From Desulfosediminicola ganghwensis (GTDB taxonomy: Bacteria > Desulfobacterota > Desulfobulbia > Desulfobulbales > Desulfocapsaceae): a stretch of DNA of 64,000 bases. The stretch spans positions 5,155,001 through 5,219,000 of the forward strand of contig NZ_CP050699.1 in NCBI RefSeq assembly GCF_005116675.2, given 5' to 3'. A program made the translations under genes and the position numbers. Under the pieces are notes generated by a model. It had not been told where the DNA came from. It did no database searches and worked only from the letters and a program-made list of their open reading frames with translations. Shown piece by piece: positions 25,801 to 34,518 of this stretch; the first letter of the stretch is position 1, and each line of letters starts with the position of its first letter.

Positions 25801-26981
25801 GCTCATTGAGAATTGCCTATTACTGTCAGCATGTACTTGGAATCGGTCATGTACACCGCAGTATTGCAATTTGCCAGGCTCTGGCGCTTCGTCATGAGGT
25901 CACCCTGATTCTTGGCGGACCTGCGGTCTCGGAAATTCCTGATACGCTCTCAGTTTTTCAGCTTCCCGGCCTGAAAATGGATGCCGAGTTTAAGAATCTG
26001 CAACCAGTCGACAACGACCTCGAACTCAGCGATGTCAAAAAACTGCGACTCGCAAATTTAAGACAATTTTTCACCGACTGGGCCCCAGAGATCTTCATCG
26101 TCGAGCTGTATCCGTTTGGCAGAAAAGCCTTTCGCTTTGAACTCGATCCATTGCTCAGGGACATCCGCAATGGCCTCTACAATCCTGATTGCAAATGTTA
26201 TATCAGCTTACGGGATATCCTTGTCGAACGCCCTGATGACAAAGAAAAATTTGAAGCACGGGCGCTTGACACCACAAACAGTTTGTTTGATGGGCTGCTC
26301 ATTCATTCAGATCCTGAAGTCATTACGCTTGATGAAACGTTTTCAAGGTATAATGATATTACGATCCCTATCGCCTATACCGGGTTTGTGACCAAAAGTT
26401 ATCAGCCGGGTTTTCGTCCCAAACTTCGCCATGAATTGGGATTGGGAGGTAAAGATAAACTTATTGTCGTCAGCATTGGCGGCGGCAATGTAGGGTCACA
26501 GCTCCTGAAGCTCAGTCTTGCCGCGTTTAATCAACTGCCAGATGATGAGTATTTTTATCATCTGGTCGCGTTTGCCGGCCCGTATCTGGATGAACATATT
26601 TTCCAGACTCTCAGTGCAGAGCTTCCTGAGCGGGCGACACTGCTCCGCTTCAGCAACAGGTTTCAGGACTGGTTACAGGCGGCCGATCTTTCCATCTCCA
26701 TGGCCGGGTACAACACCTGCATGGATATTGTACAGTGCGGCGTTCCAGCCATCGTTTTACCTTTTGCGCAAAACCAGGAACAAAGATTTCGTGCAGAGCG
26801 GCTCAGCACAAAGGGTGCTATAAAGGTTTTAACCAACGATGAACTGGTAGCTGAGAATTTGCAGGACCTCATGCGGCTGATGACACTACTGCCCAGGACA
26901 CGTTCAACAATAGACCTGGATGGTGCCAACAATACTCTGGCCATTATTGAAACCTTCCATCAAAAAGTTGGGCGAACCTGA
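25797..26981 (+). CDS. GT28-like glycosyltransferase (COG4671 type), second copy
   Basis: A 394-residue paralogue-like partner of the 22635 gene. It has YYCQHVLGIGHVHRSIAIC at the N-terminus, the Gly-rich IVVSIGGGNVGSQ loop and SISMAGYNTCMDIVQCGVPA at the donor site, followed by PFAQNQEQ. The two proteins are only distantly similar overall, so they probably use different donors or acceptors. Four-base overlap with the phosphatase and one-base overlap with the next gene show translational coupling. Confidence 0.82.
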   Translation: MSSLRIAYYCQHVLGIGHVHRSIAICQALALRHEVTLILGGPAVSEIPDTLSVFQLPGLKMDAEFKNLQPVDNDLELSDVKKLRLANLRQFFTDWAPEIFIVELYPFGRKAFRFELDPLLRDIRNGLYNPDCKCYISLRDILVERPDDKEKFEARALDTTNSLFDGLLIHSDPEVITLDETFSRYNDITIPIAYTGFVTKSYQPGFRPKLRHELGLGGKDKLIVVSIGGGNVGSQLLKLSLAAFNQLPDDEYFYHLVAFAGPYLDEHIFQTLSAELPERATLLRFSNRFQDWLQAADLSISMAGYNTCMDIVQCGVPAIVLPFAQNQEQRFRAERLSTKGAIKVLTNDELVAENLQDLMRLMTLLPRTRSTIDLDGANNTLAIIETFHQKVGRT

Positions 26982-27778
26982 TGAATTACACTATCCCGAT
27001 TCTTTACCAGAAAGAAATCCCCAACCTCTCAAACAGATTAGGAACGATCTTTGACCAGGCAATTGACAACTGGCAAAGATCTGCTGCCCATGATGCCAAA
27101 ATACGGGTCTTCTTCCGGGCAGATGATATCGGCGTTCCCTCGAAGAAGTTCACAAAACTCATTCAGCTTTTCCAAAAACATTACATGCCACTCTGCCTTG
27201 CTGTAGTGCCGGCCTGGCTCACTGCCCGGCGAACCCGGGAACTTCTCAGCCTAACCGGCTCAGACGATTCACAATGGTGCTGGCATCAACATGGCAGATT
27301 ACATAAAAATTTTGAACCATCGGGTAAAAAACAGGAATTCGGTCCTGCCCGCTCGCGGGAAGAGGTAGGCCATCATCTCGAACTGGGCCAGAGCCGTTTA
27401 CAGGAGCTGCTGCAGGATAAGTTTTCTCCCTATTTTACCCCGCCCTGGAATCGTTGCAGCCTGGACACCGCCCAGATTCTGAAATCCCTCAATTTTAATG
27501 CGATATCGCGGTTTACAGGAGCACAACCTGATTTCACAGACACTATTGCCGGTATTGATGTCAATGTCGACCTCCATACCGGAAAAGAGAACTCATCCGA
27601 GCGTGCTGCCGACAAGTTGTTCGACCAGCTCCACACTGCTCTTGGCAGCGGCTACTGTGGTATAATGATCCATCATCAGCTGATGAACGATCATGCCTTT
27701 CATCTGCTTGATCTGCTGCTCACTGAAGTTGCGCAAAAAAACACGTGCGAGCCATGCCTCTTTCAGGACTTTTCATAA
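26981..27778 (+). CDS. Polysaccharide deacetylase-like (NodB-fold) protein
   Basis: A 265-residue protein with the CE4 pattern: FFRADDIGVP (catalytic Asp pair near 46-47), WHQHGRLHKN (H-x4-H metal ligands) and FTPPWNRCS (motif 3), plus IMIHHQLM at the end. Such enzymes remove acetyl groups from N-acetylated sugars using a metal ion. No signal peptide, so a cytoplasmic substrate, possibly a nucleotide- or lipid-linked sugar, is suggested. Last gene of the glycosyltransferase cluster. The deacetylase assignment is by motifs; the family also contains enzymes with other activities. Confidence 0.75.
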   Translation: MNYTIPILYQKEIPNLSNRLGTIFDQAIDNWQRSAAHDAKIRVFFRADDIGVPSKKFTKLIQLFQKHYMPLCLAVVPAWLTARRTRELLSLTGSDDSQWCWHQHGRLHKNFEPSGKKQEFGPARSREEVGHHLELGQSRLQELLQDKFSPYFTPPWNRCSLDTAQILKSLNFNAISRFTGAQPDFTDTIAGIDVNVDLHTGKENSSERAADKLFDQLHTALGSGYCGIMIHHQLMNDHAFHLLDLLLTEVAQKNTCEPCLFQDFS

Positions 27779-27842
27779 GAGACATCACACATAGGAATAC
27801 TCACATAAGCCGCTCTGGTTCAGCGACACCAACTGCCGCTGA

Positions 27843-27877
27843 GTGAATACCTATATTCACCTGCTATAGGTATTCAC
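27843..27877. repeat. Perfect 13-bp inverted repeat between operons
   Basis: GTGAATACCTATA (27843-27855) and TATAGGTATTCAC (27865-27877) are perfect complements around a nine-base loop. It lies 65 bases after the deacetylase gene and about 180 before the FtsX-like gene. No T run follows on either strand, so a classic intrinsic terminator is not supported; it may be a protein-binding site, a Rho-dependent 3' end or an mRNA-stability hairpin. Confidence 0.75.
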
Positions 27878-28058
27878 TGTTTCAAAAAAACCAGCCAGAT
27901 CGAAATACAGATAACTTAAACTAAACCGTACAGATAAAGGCTTATTGACAACCGGGCCTGCCACCTTAGTTTATTGCTAACGTGCAGGGATGTTGAATAA
28001 CCACACTGCGATGAGCGAACAAACCATCGTTACCTGATACCGGCATGAGGCTCTCACC

Positions 28059-28721
28059 ATGGCAGAGAACATTCACCGCATTGTCAGTTTACCACTGGGG
28101 AAGTCTATACAGATTGCCTTTCAGTCAATAAAGGTTCGCTTTTTTCGTTCTCTCATCACCACAACCAGCCTGGTTCTGGCCGTTGCCTTTCTCTGCTTCA
28201 TTTTTACCGGTAATGATCTCGCTGAAAGTCTGCTGCAATCGGGCGAGCCAAACAACATTCAACAGCTGCAAAATGCCGGGTACGACATTAAACCAGGTCA
28301 ATCCGCCCTCGGCACTTCAGCGAAACAGCGCTGGATAGTTTTCCTCTCCCTGCTGGTCTGTGTTGTCGGAATTGTCAACGCCCAGCTGATGTCGGTTACC
28401 GAACGATTCAGAGAAATTGGCACGTTGAAATGCCTGGGAGCTCTCGACAGCATTATAGTTCGACTTTTTGTCCTTGAAGCAATCATGCAGGGAGTTACCG
28501 GTTCACTGGCAGGAGTTGTACTTGGCGTTATTGCAGCTGTAACCAATGGGTTGTTTCGTTTTGGCTTAACCATTTTTGCCAACTTTCCCGTTTCGGATCT
28601 GCTCGTCAGTATGGGCATCACCCTGGCAACCGGTACCGTGCTCAGCCTGCTTGGCGTGCTTTACCCCGCTCTGCTGGCAGCAAAAATGCAACCTGTCGAC
28701 GCCATGAGGGTGGAACAATGA
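28059..28721 (+). CDS. Minimal FtsX-like ABC permease
   Basis: A 220-residue membrane protein of the FtsX/MacB/LolC superfamily. Predicted helices near 28-50, 88-112, 135-160 and 180-205, with the FtsX-typical SVTERFREIGTLKCLGA cytoplasmic coupling segment and the closing AAKMQPVDAMRVEQ tail. The large periplasmic domain usually placed between helices 1 and 2 is reduced to about 40 residues, so it cannot work like MacB on its own. The ATPase gene lies 145 bases downstream and a second permease is in the fusion protein at 29641. Start ATG follows a GAGG-like site. Confidence 0.82.
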   Translation: MAENIHRIVSLPLGKSIQIAFQSIKVRFFRSLITTTSLVLAVAFLCFIFTGNDLAESLLQSGEPNNIQQLQNAGYDIKPGQSALGTSAKQRWIVFLSLLVCVVGIVNAQLMSVTERFREIGTLKCLGALDSIIVRLFVLEAIMQGVTGSLAGVVLGVIAAVTNGLFRFGLTIFANFPVSDLLVSMGITLATGTVLSLLGVLYPALLAAKMQPVDAMRVEQ

Positions 28722-28866
28722 TCTTGCCAATGATAGCCGATACGAAACCGGCCGACTGTGGCCCAGGGTGAACATTCTGAAAACTTAATAATCGCAAAAG
28801 GTTGATAGATTTACAGGTGTTCAAGAGGAATTCGGGCTAACCCATAAATAGAAAAGGCTCAGCAGC

Positions 28867-29604
28867 ATGACTAAAAAGCATATCGTCCGCGTTACCGGAG
28901 TTACCAAGGACTTCGATTTGGGCAAACATGTCATACAAGTTCTCAAGGGCATAGATCTGGAAATCGAGACGGGAAAGTATATTTCTATAATGGGCCCTTC
29001 CGGCTCAGGCAAATCAACTCTTTTCAACATGATAGGTGGGCTGGATAAGCCCAGTGGCGGCAAGGTTTTCATCGACGAGGTAGATATCGCTCAGCTGGAC
29101 GCGTATGAACTTGCCTGGCTCAGGTGTCGTAAAATCGGCTATATCTTTCAAACCTTCAACCTGATCCCGGTTATGACGGCACTCGAAAATGTTACTATCC
29201 CCATGACCTTTGCCGGAGCATCACATGATGATTCCCTGGAGCGAGGGATGGAGTTATTGGAACTGGTAGGCCTGGAGAACAGACACAGCCATCGGCCTTC
29301 TGAGCTTTCCGGTGGCCAGCAGCAACGTGTCGCGGTTGCCCGGGCACTTGCAAATAACCCCTCAATAATTCTTGCCGATGAGCCCACCGGCAATCTCGAT
29401 CTGAAAACAGGCGAAGACATTATCAAGCTGCTCAAGGAACTCAGCACCGCCTATGGGGTTACCGTTATTTCTGCTACCCATGATTATAAGATGCTCAATG
29501 TTTCCGATCAGGTGGTCTGGATTCGTGACGGCAGGATAGACAAAATTCAGGAACGATCTGAACTGGAAATTAAAACTGGAGGGTTGGAAAGTTCCAACTC
29601 GTAA
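28867..29604 (+). CDS. ABC transporter ATPase, LolD/MacB-N type
   Basis: A 245-residue ATPase of the family that drives FtsX-like mechanotransmission permeases. Walker [10 protein letters not shown] (about 40-48), Q-loop [10 protein letters not shown], signature [11 protein letters not shown], Walker [13 protein letters not shown] and an H-loop SATHD are complete. The neighbours on both sides carry FtsX-type permease domains, so it most probably powers a heteromeric permease made of the 28059 product and the C-terminal part of the 29641 product. Located in the cytoplasm at the membrane. Confidence 0.9.
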   Translation: MTKKHIVRVTGVTKDFDLGKHVIQVLKGIDLEIETGKYISIMGPSGSGKSTLFNMIGGLDKPSGGKVFIDEVDIAQLDAYELAWLRCRKIGYIFQTFNLIPVMTALENVTIPMTFAGASHDDSLERGMELLELVGLENRHSHRPSELSGGQQQRVAVARALANNPSIILADEPTGNLDLKTGEDIIKLLKELSTAYGVTVISATHDYKMLNVSDQVVWIRDGRIDKIQERSELEIKTGGLESSNS

Positions 29605-29640
29605 AAGAAACTACCCGAATTGATCTTGTTGAGGATTCGT

Positions 29641-32600
29641 ATGCAGCGATTCTCCCATCTTCATATAGCCACGCTGCTGCAGTTGATATGTGGCGCTCTG
29701 CTGCTCTTTGCACCGGAAGCTCAGAGCTCTGCCCAATCAGCAGGGCCTGAATTTATACGAGAAACACTCAACAAAGTCAGCACATTTTCCAGTAGAGCCA
29801 TAGGCAGCGAAGGTGTCGAATCTGCTGCCCGCCTGATAGAAGATCATTTCATCTCTCTGGGTCTCAAACCCGAAAGTCATAATTTTGAGATTACCTCACG
29901 TCAATCCCGGGGGGCCACCATCAATTTCAAGGGAGTGACGCACCCTCTCCACCCCTTTCCTAATAACGCCATCACCCCGGGCGCCACTGGTGAAAAAGAC
30001 GGTACCCTTGAGGGACCACTCTACTACGTAGGAAAAGGTTCACTCGAAGAGTTGAACGGCAAGGATATTGCCGGCGCTATCGTCCTGATGGAGTTCAATT
30101 CATCACGTAACTGGCAGACTCTCGCCAGCCTTGGCGCCCGCGCTCTCATTTTTATCGATAGGGAGGCCACCCGCGCCAGCTTCTACTTTTGGGAAAAACA
30201 GGAACTCTCTCCTTTGCAATTTCCCTGTTTCTGGCTTGATGAAGGGATGACCGAGACCATTTTCGGTAATAGCCTGCCCGGCCAGGCCGATGGCGGTAAA
30301 ATTGCCGATTCCGTTACCCTCACTGCTGACATAGCCTGGAAAAATGGAATCACCAGAAATATCTATGCAGTTATCAACGGCAGCGATGAGGACTTGCAGG
30401 ATGAGCTTCTCATAATCGAAGCTTTTTATGATACGCCCGAGTTTGTTACAGGCCGCGCGCCCGGGGCCGATGCCGCACTCTCGCTTGCCACCCTGCTCTA
30501 TCTTGCCGAGGAGCTGGTTGAAAATCCGCCGGCCAGATCCGTGCTGCTGGTTGCTACCAGCGGCCATGCCCAATCCCTTGCCGGTATGCGGGAGATGATC
30601 TGGTCCCTTGATACGCGCTCCAGAGAACTGCGCAACACCCGTCGGGAACTGGAAAAAGATATCAAGACGCTTGAGGAACAAAGCGCTCTCCTCCGAAGCC
30701 TTGAATTCCCGCTCGGCGAGGATAAAGAACGAGATAAGGTGCTGGCCCAGATCATCAATAAACACCTCAAGTATCAGATTGACACTATCTCTCGCGATCT
30801 TATGCAATTGCGTTTAGCCGGAGATCGTGAGAAATACCGATCAGAGATAGCCACGCAGGCCACCACACGTTTTGCACTCAGGCAATTGAGCTGGGCCGAA
30901 ACATTTCATGATCTTGACACAGGTGGTGAAGAAACTCTTCAATCCATTATTCCGGATGCACTCTCCGATAACCAGGAACTACTCTCTCAGCTGAACATTC
31001 AATACCAGAACCTCATCAGCGCCACCCGCTTCAGGCAGACGGTCAGGGGATTTGATATTGCCGCAGTTGTCAGCCTGCATCTCTCGAGTCATGGTAGCGG
31101 AGTTGGCGGGTTTCATCGCGGCTGGCTCTATAAGCTTAAACCAACCATCAATCGCACGGGAATCTATTCAACCATCGCCGATGTACTCAAGGAAGCCGGC
31201 GAAGCGTCCCCCGCCAGCTACAACTATTATGACACCTTGCGCCCGGGACGGCTGAGACCTTGGGACTCCTGGTTTCTTGACAACCCGCAGCTTGGAGGTG
31301 AAGTAAGCTCCCTCGCCGGATTTATAGGCATCAGTCTGGTGACCGTCGGTGACGGTCGATTATCATGGGGCACGCCATGGGATACAGTGGACAAAGTCGA
31401 CCTGACCAACGGTTCCAACCAGGCAGCACTGGTGGCCGATCTCGTTTACGGCCTGGCCAGGGCTCCAACCCTAAACTCCGGCAGGTTGCCAAGAGATGGG
31501 CTGGCGGATGCCACCGCCAGGACAAACCTGCTGCTGCAAGGCGAGTTATTTGCCGATTTTCCCGCGGCCGGAACGACCATCCTCGCCTATCAGGGGCTCA
31601 ATCGTTTCTACGCCACCGTTGATGGTCGCGGGCAATTTCAGATTCGTGGTCTCGCCGACAAAAAGAACGTCTTTGACAAGCTGATCATCGAAGGCTACAA
31701 ATTCGATCCCAAGAGTGGTAGCGTTATCTGGGCTATCGATAAAAACACGACCGGCAAGAACAATTATCGTCTGAAAATGCTCAGAAAATCGATGCGTACC
31801 GACCTGGTCATGTTCAATAGCCGGGAAACAACATTCTTCGACTTGCTTGAGCCTCGCAATTTTCAGTACATGACGAAATTGCAACTCTACGACGGTCGTC
31901 GTGACGCGCCACCACAGCATTTCTGGTATAGTCGAATCGATACCAGAAAATCAAACATCGCCTCAATTTATCTCGAGCCTGGCGCCCTGCTCAAGATGAC
32001 GCTTTCAGATACCATCCTTACCACCAAAATGATTCTCACCAATGGCACTGAGGATCGGCCTCTGGGGTTAGGGTACCCTGTCAATGACTACAGCAAACTT
32101 CCCAACACCACGCTCCATGCCGCCCACGATGCCTGGTCACTCTTGCAGCCAAGAATAAGAAACCTCGAATCCCACGGTATATTTGATGAAAAAATCAATG
32201 GACTGGAGCAAAGGGGCATCGAGGCCCTCAAAACCAGCCAAAATGGTTTTGCCGCACTCAACTACTCCATCGGCAGAGAAAAAGCCTCTGAATCTCTGGC
32301 CATTGCTTCCCGTGTATATTCCCAGATTGAAAAAAGCCAGAAAGACGTATTATTCGGAGTACTGTTCTACATCGCTCTCTTTATTCCCTTCGCTTTTTGC
32401 ATGGAGCGTTTTCTTTTTAACTTCAATAATATCTATAAACGAATACTCGGGTTCAGTGGTATTCTCATCGTCCTGATTGCCATTATTTACCAGGTACACC
32501 CGGCCTTTCAGCTCACCTACAGCCCACTTGTGGTAATACTCGCCTTTTTTATAATAGGCCTGTCACTTATGGTCACCCTTATCATCTTCTTTCGGTTCGA

Positions 32601-34518
32601 AAAAGAGATGGCACTGCTGCAGCAGCGGTCCACCCATAAACGACCGGATGAGATCAGTCGCTGGAAAGCATTTGTGGCGGCATTCTTCCTCGGCGTCTCC
32701 AATCTCAGGAGGAGAAGACTCAGGACTATTCTTACCTGCACCACCCTGATTATTCTCACCTTCACCATAATGAGCTTTACCACCATCAAATCCAATCGTG
32801 AAGAAAACAGGCTCCAGCTCCAGCCACAGGCACCGTACCAGGGATTGCTGCTCAAAAAGCTGAACTGGGCAAGTCTGCCGCCACAGGCCACTGACATCCT
32901 GGTCAACTCGATGAAATCGATCGAGCAACCTGCCACCCGCGTATGGCTTGAGGCGGGTAACCCATCACAAACCATCCATGCCCCCCTGGTCCGTGATGGA
33001 CGAGACGCATCCATACAGGGATTAATAGGCCTTACCGCCCAGGAACCTTCGGTGACCGGCCTGGATTACATCCTTACCAGTGGCAGATGGTTCACCGATG
33101 ATGACAACTCTGTAATTTTACTTGAAGATGATACCGCCAGGCGGCTCGGGATCGATCCGTCTGTCATGAGAGACAAGCTGACATACAAGGTTAAACTCTG
33201 GGGGGCAGACTTTACCGTTGTCGGCACCTTTTCGGCAGAAAAACTTGAAAAGGCCATAGACCTCAATGGTGAGCCCCTGACTCCGGTCACGTTCCCCCAG
33301 GAAGCCGGGGCAACAACCACAGAAACAGAGCAGGAAGCGCTTGAATCCGGTGAAGACATCAGGCTCTTTCAAAGCCGATATACCCATATTCCAGCGAGCC
33401 AGGTCGCCATTATCCCTGCGAATTCCCTCCTGGCTGCAGGCGGCAGCTTAAAGAGTATCGCAGTTAAGCCAGAGTCCGGCGAGGCGATAGACAAACTGGC
33501 AAAAGAGCTGTCTGACCGTTTCAGCCTGGCCATTTTCACCGGTGAGAACGACGGAGTCTTTCTCTACAACGTCAGTGATACCATCAATTACAGTGGTGTT
33601 CCCAATATCATTGTACCGCTTCTCATCTCCGTGCTGATCGTACTGAACACCATGATCAGCTCTGTTTACGAACGAAAAAACGAAATAGCAATCTATACTT
33701 CCGTCGGCCTTGCACCCTCGCACGTAGCGTTTCTGTTTGTGGCTGAGGCTATTGCCCTGGCAGTAATCTCCGTCGTACTCGGCTATGTGATAGCTCAAGT
33801 CTCTGCATTCCTCTTATCACACACCACACTCTGGCAGGGCATAACGGTCAATTATTCATCGCTGGCCGGTGTTGCTGCCATGGCCCTGGTAATTCTGGTG
33901 GTTCTGGTCTCAGTTATCTACCCTGCCAAAGTTGCTTCGCGAATAGCGATACCCGACGTAGAACGCACCTTTACCTTGCCCCAACCTGTCAATAACACCA
34001 TCTCCGTAACATTACCATTTCTCATGAAATATCATGAACATGAAAGTATTGGCGGCTTCATTCACGAATATTTCACAGGGCATCAGGATATCTCACACGG
34101 CATTTTCTCAACCGGCCCTGTAGATGTCATTTTCAGCTGTTCAACCCTGGACGAACTGCGCCAGATGGTAGACAATTCATCAAAACCGAGTGAACTTCTA
34201 TGCCTGCACCTGCGCGCCAACGTCTGGCTTGCACCTTTTGATTTTGGCATAATGCAACTTGTTGATGTTCAATTCTGTCCAGCCCAGGAGGGACGTGAGT
34301 ATCTGTCCATCAAAGTAACTCTCAAGCGTAAATCCGGAGAAGCCCAAATCTGGCGCAGGATTAACACTGTATTCCTTAATGATCTGCGCAAACAGTTGTT
34401 GGTCTGGCGATCCCTTACCCCTGAAGAGCATGCTGATCTTGCCGCAGCATTCCAACTCGTTTCAGCGGGAAAAGAGTCTGGAACCGAGGGAGCACACATC
34501 ACCATGGAGACCGCCTGA
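29641..34518 (+). CDS. Giant M28-pseudopeptidase / FtsX permease fusion
   Basis: About 1625 residues from the ATG at 29641 (GAGG seven bases upstream); an upstream TTG would add seven. Order: signal peptide; M28-like aminopeptidase fold with PA-type insert (about 30-320); a long region with coiled coil and beta parts (320-880); about 3 membrane helices (890-990); an FtsX unit with TM (RRRRLRTILTCTTLIIL), a MacB-like periplasmic domain and three closing helices; and a C-terminal cytoplasmic tail. The M28 part lacks zinc ligands: the usual H-x-D, DD and EE positions read EAFYD, GADAAL and SGHAQS, so it is probably inactive. It is likely one permease half of the neighbouring ATPase. Its exact substrate is unknown. 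Confidence 0.8.
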   Translation: MQRFSHLHIATLLQLICGALLLFAPEAQSSAQSAGPEFIRETLNKVSTFSSRAIGSEGVESAARLIEDHFISLGLKPESHNFEITSRQSRGATINFKGVTHPLHPFPNNAITPGATGEKDGTLEGPLYYVGKGSLEELNGKDIAGAIVLMEFNSSRNWQTLASLGARALIFIDREATRASFYFWEKQELSPLQFPCFWLDEGMTETIFGNSLPGQADGGKIADSVTLTADIAWKNGITRNIYAVINGSDEDLQDELLIIEAFYDTPEFVTGRAPGADAALSLATLLYLAEELVENPPARSVLLVATSGHAQSLAGMREMIWSLDTRSRELRNTRRELEKDIKTLEEQSALLRSLEFPLGEDKERDKVLAQIINKHLKYQIDTISRDLMQLRLAGDREKYRSEIATQATTRFALRQLSWAETFHDLDTGGEETLQSIIPDALSDNQELLSQLNIQYQNLISATRFRQTVRGFDIAAVVSLHLSSHGSGVGGFHRGWLYKLKPTINRTGIYSTIADVLKEAGEASPASYNYYDTLRPGRLRPWDSWFLDNPQLGGEVSSLAGFIGISLVTVGDGRLSWGTPWDTVDKVDLTNGSNQAALVADLVYGLARAPTLNSGRLPRDGLADATARTNLLLQGELFADFPAAGTTILAYQGLNRFYATVDGRGQFQIRGLADKKNVFDKLIIEGYKFDPKSGSVIWAIDKNTTGKNNYRLKMLRKSMRTDLVMFNSRETTFFDLLEPRNFQYMTKLQLYDGRRDAPPQHFWYSRIDTRKSNIASIYLEPGALLKMTLSDTILTTKMILTNGTEDRPLGLGYPVNDYSKLPNTTLHAAHDAWSLLQPRIRNLESHGIFDEKINGLEQRGIEALKTSQNGFAALNYSIGREKASESLAIASRVYSQIEKSQKDVLFGVLFYIALFIPFAFCMERFLFNFNNIYKRILGFSGILIVLIAIIYQVHPAFQLTYSPLVVILAFFIIGLSLMVTLIIFFRFEKEMALLQQRSTHKRPDEISRWKAFVAAFFLGVSNLRRRRLRTILTCTTLIILTFTIMSFTTIKSNREENRLQLQPQAPYQGLLLKKLNWASLPPQATDILVNSMKSIEQPATRVWLEAGNPSQTIHAPLVRDGRDASIQGLIGLTAQEPSVTGLDYILTSGRWFTDDDNSVILLEDDTARRLGIDPSVMRDKLTYKVKLWGADFTVVGTFSAEKLEKAIDLNGEPLTPVTFPQEAGATTTETEQEALESGEDIRLFQSRYTHIPASQVAIIPANSLLAAGGSLKSIAVKPESGEAIDKLAKELSDRFSLAIFTGENDGVFLYNVSDTINYSGVPNIIVPLLISVLIVLNTMISSVYERKNEIAIYTSVGLAPSHVAFLFVAEAIALAVISVVLGYVIAQVSAFLLSHTTLWQGITVNYSSLAGVAAMALVILVVLVSVIYPAKVASRIAIPDVERTFTLPQPVNNTISVTLPFLMKYHEHESIGGFIHEYFTGHQDISHGIFSTGPVDVIFSCSTLDELRQMVDNSSKPSELLCLHLRANVWLAPFDFGIMQLVDVQFCPAQEGREYLSIKVTLKRKSGEAQIWRRINTVFLNDLRKQLLVWRSLTPEEHADLAAAFQLVSAGKESGTEGAHITMETA

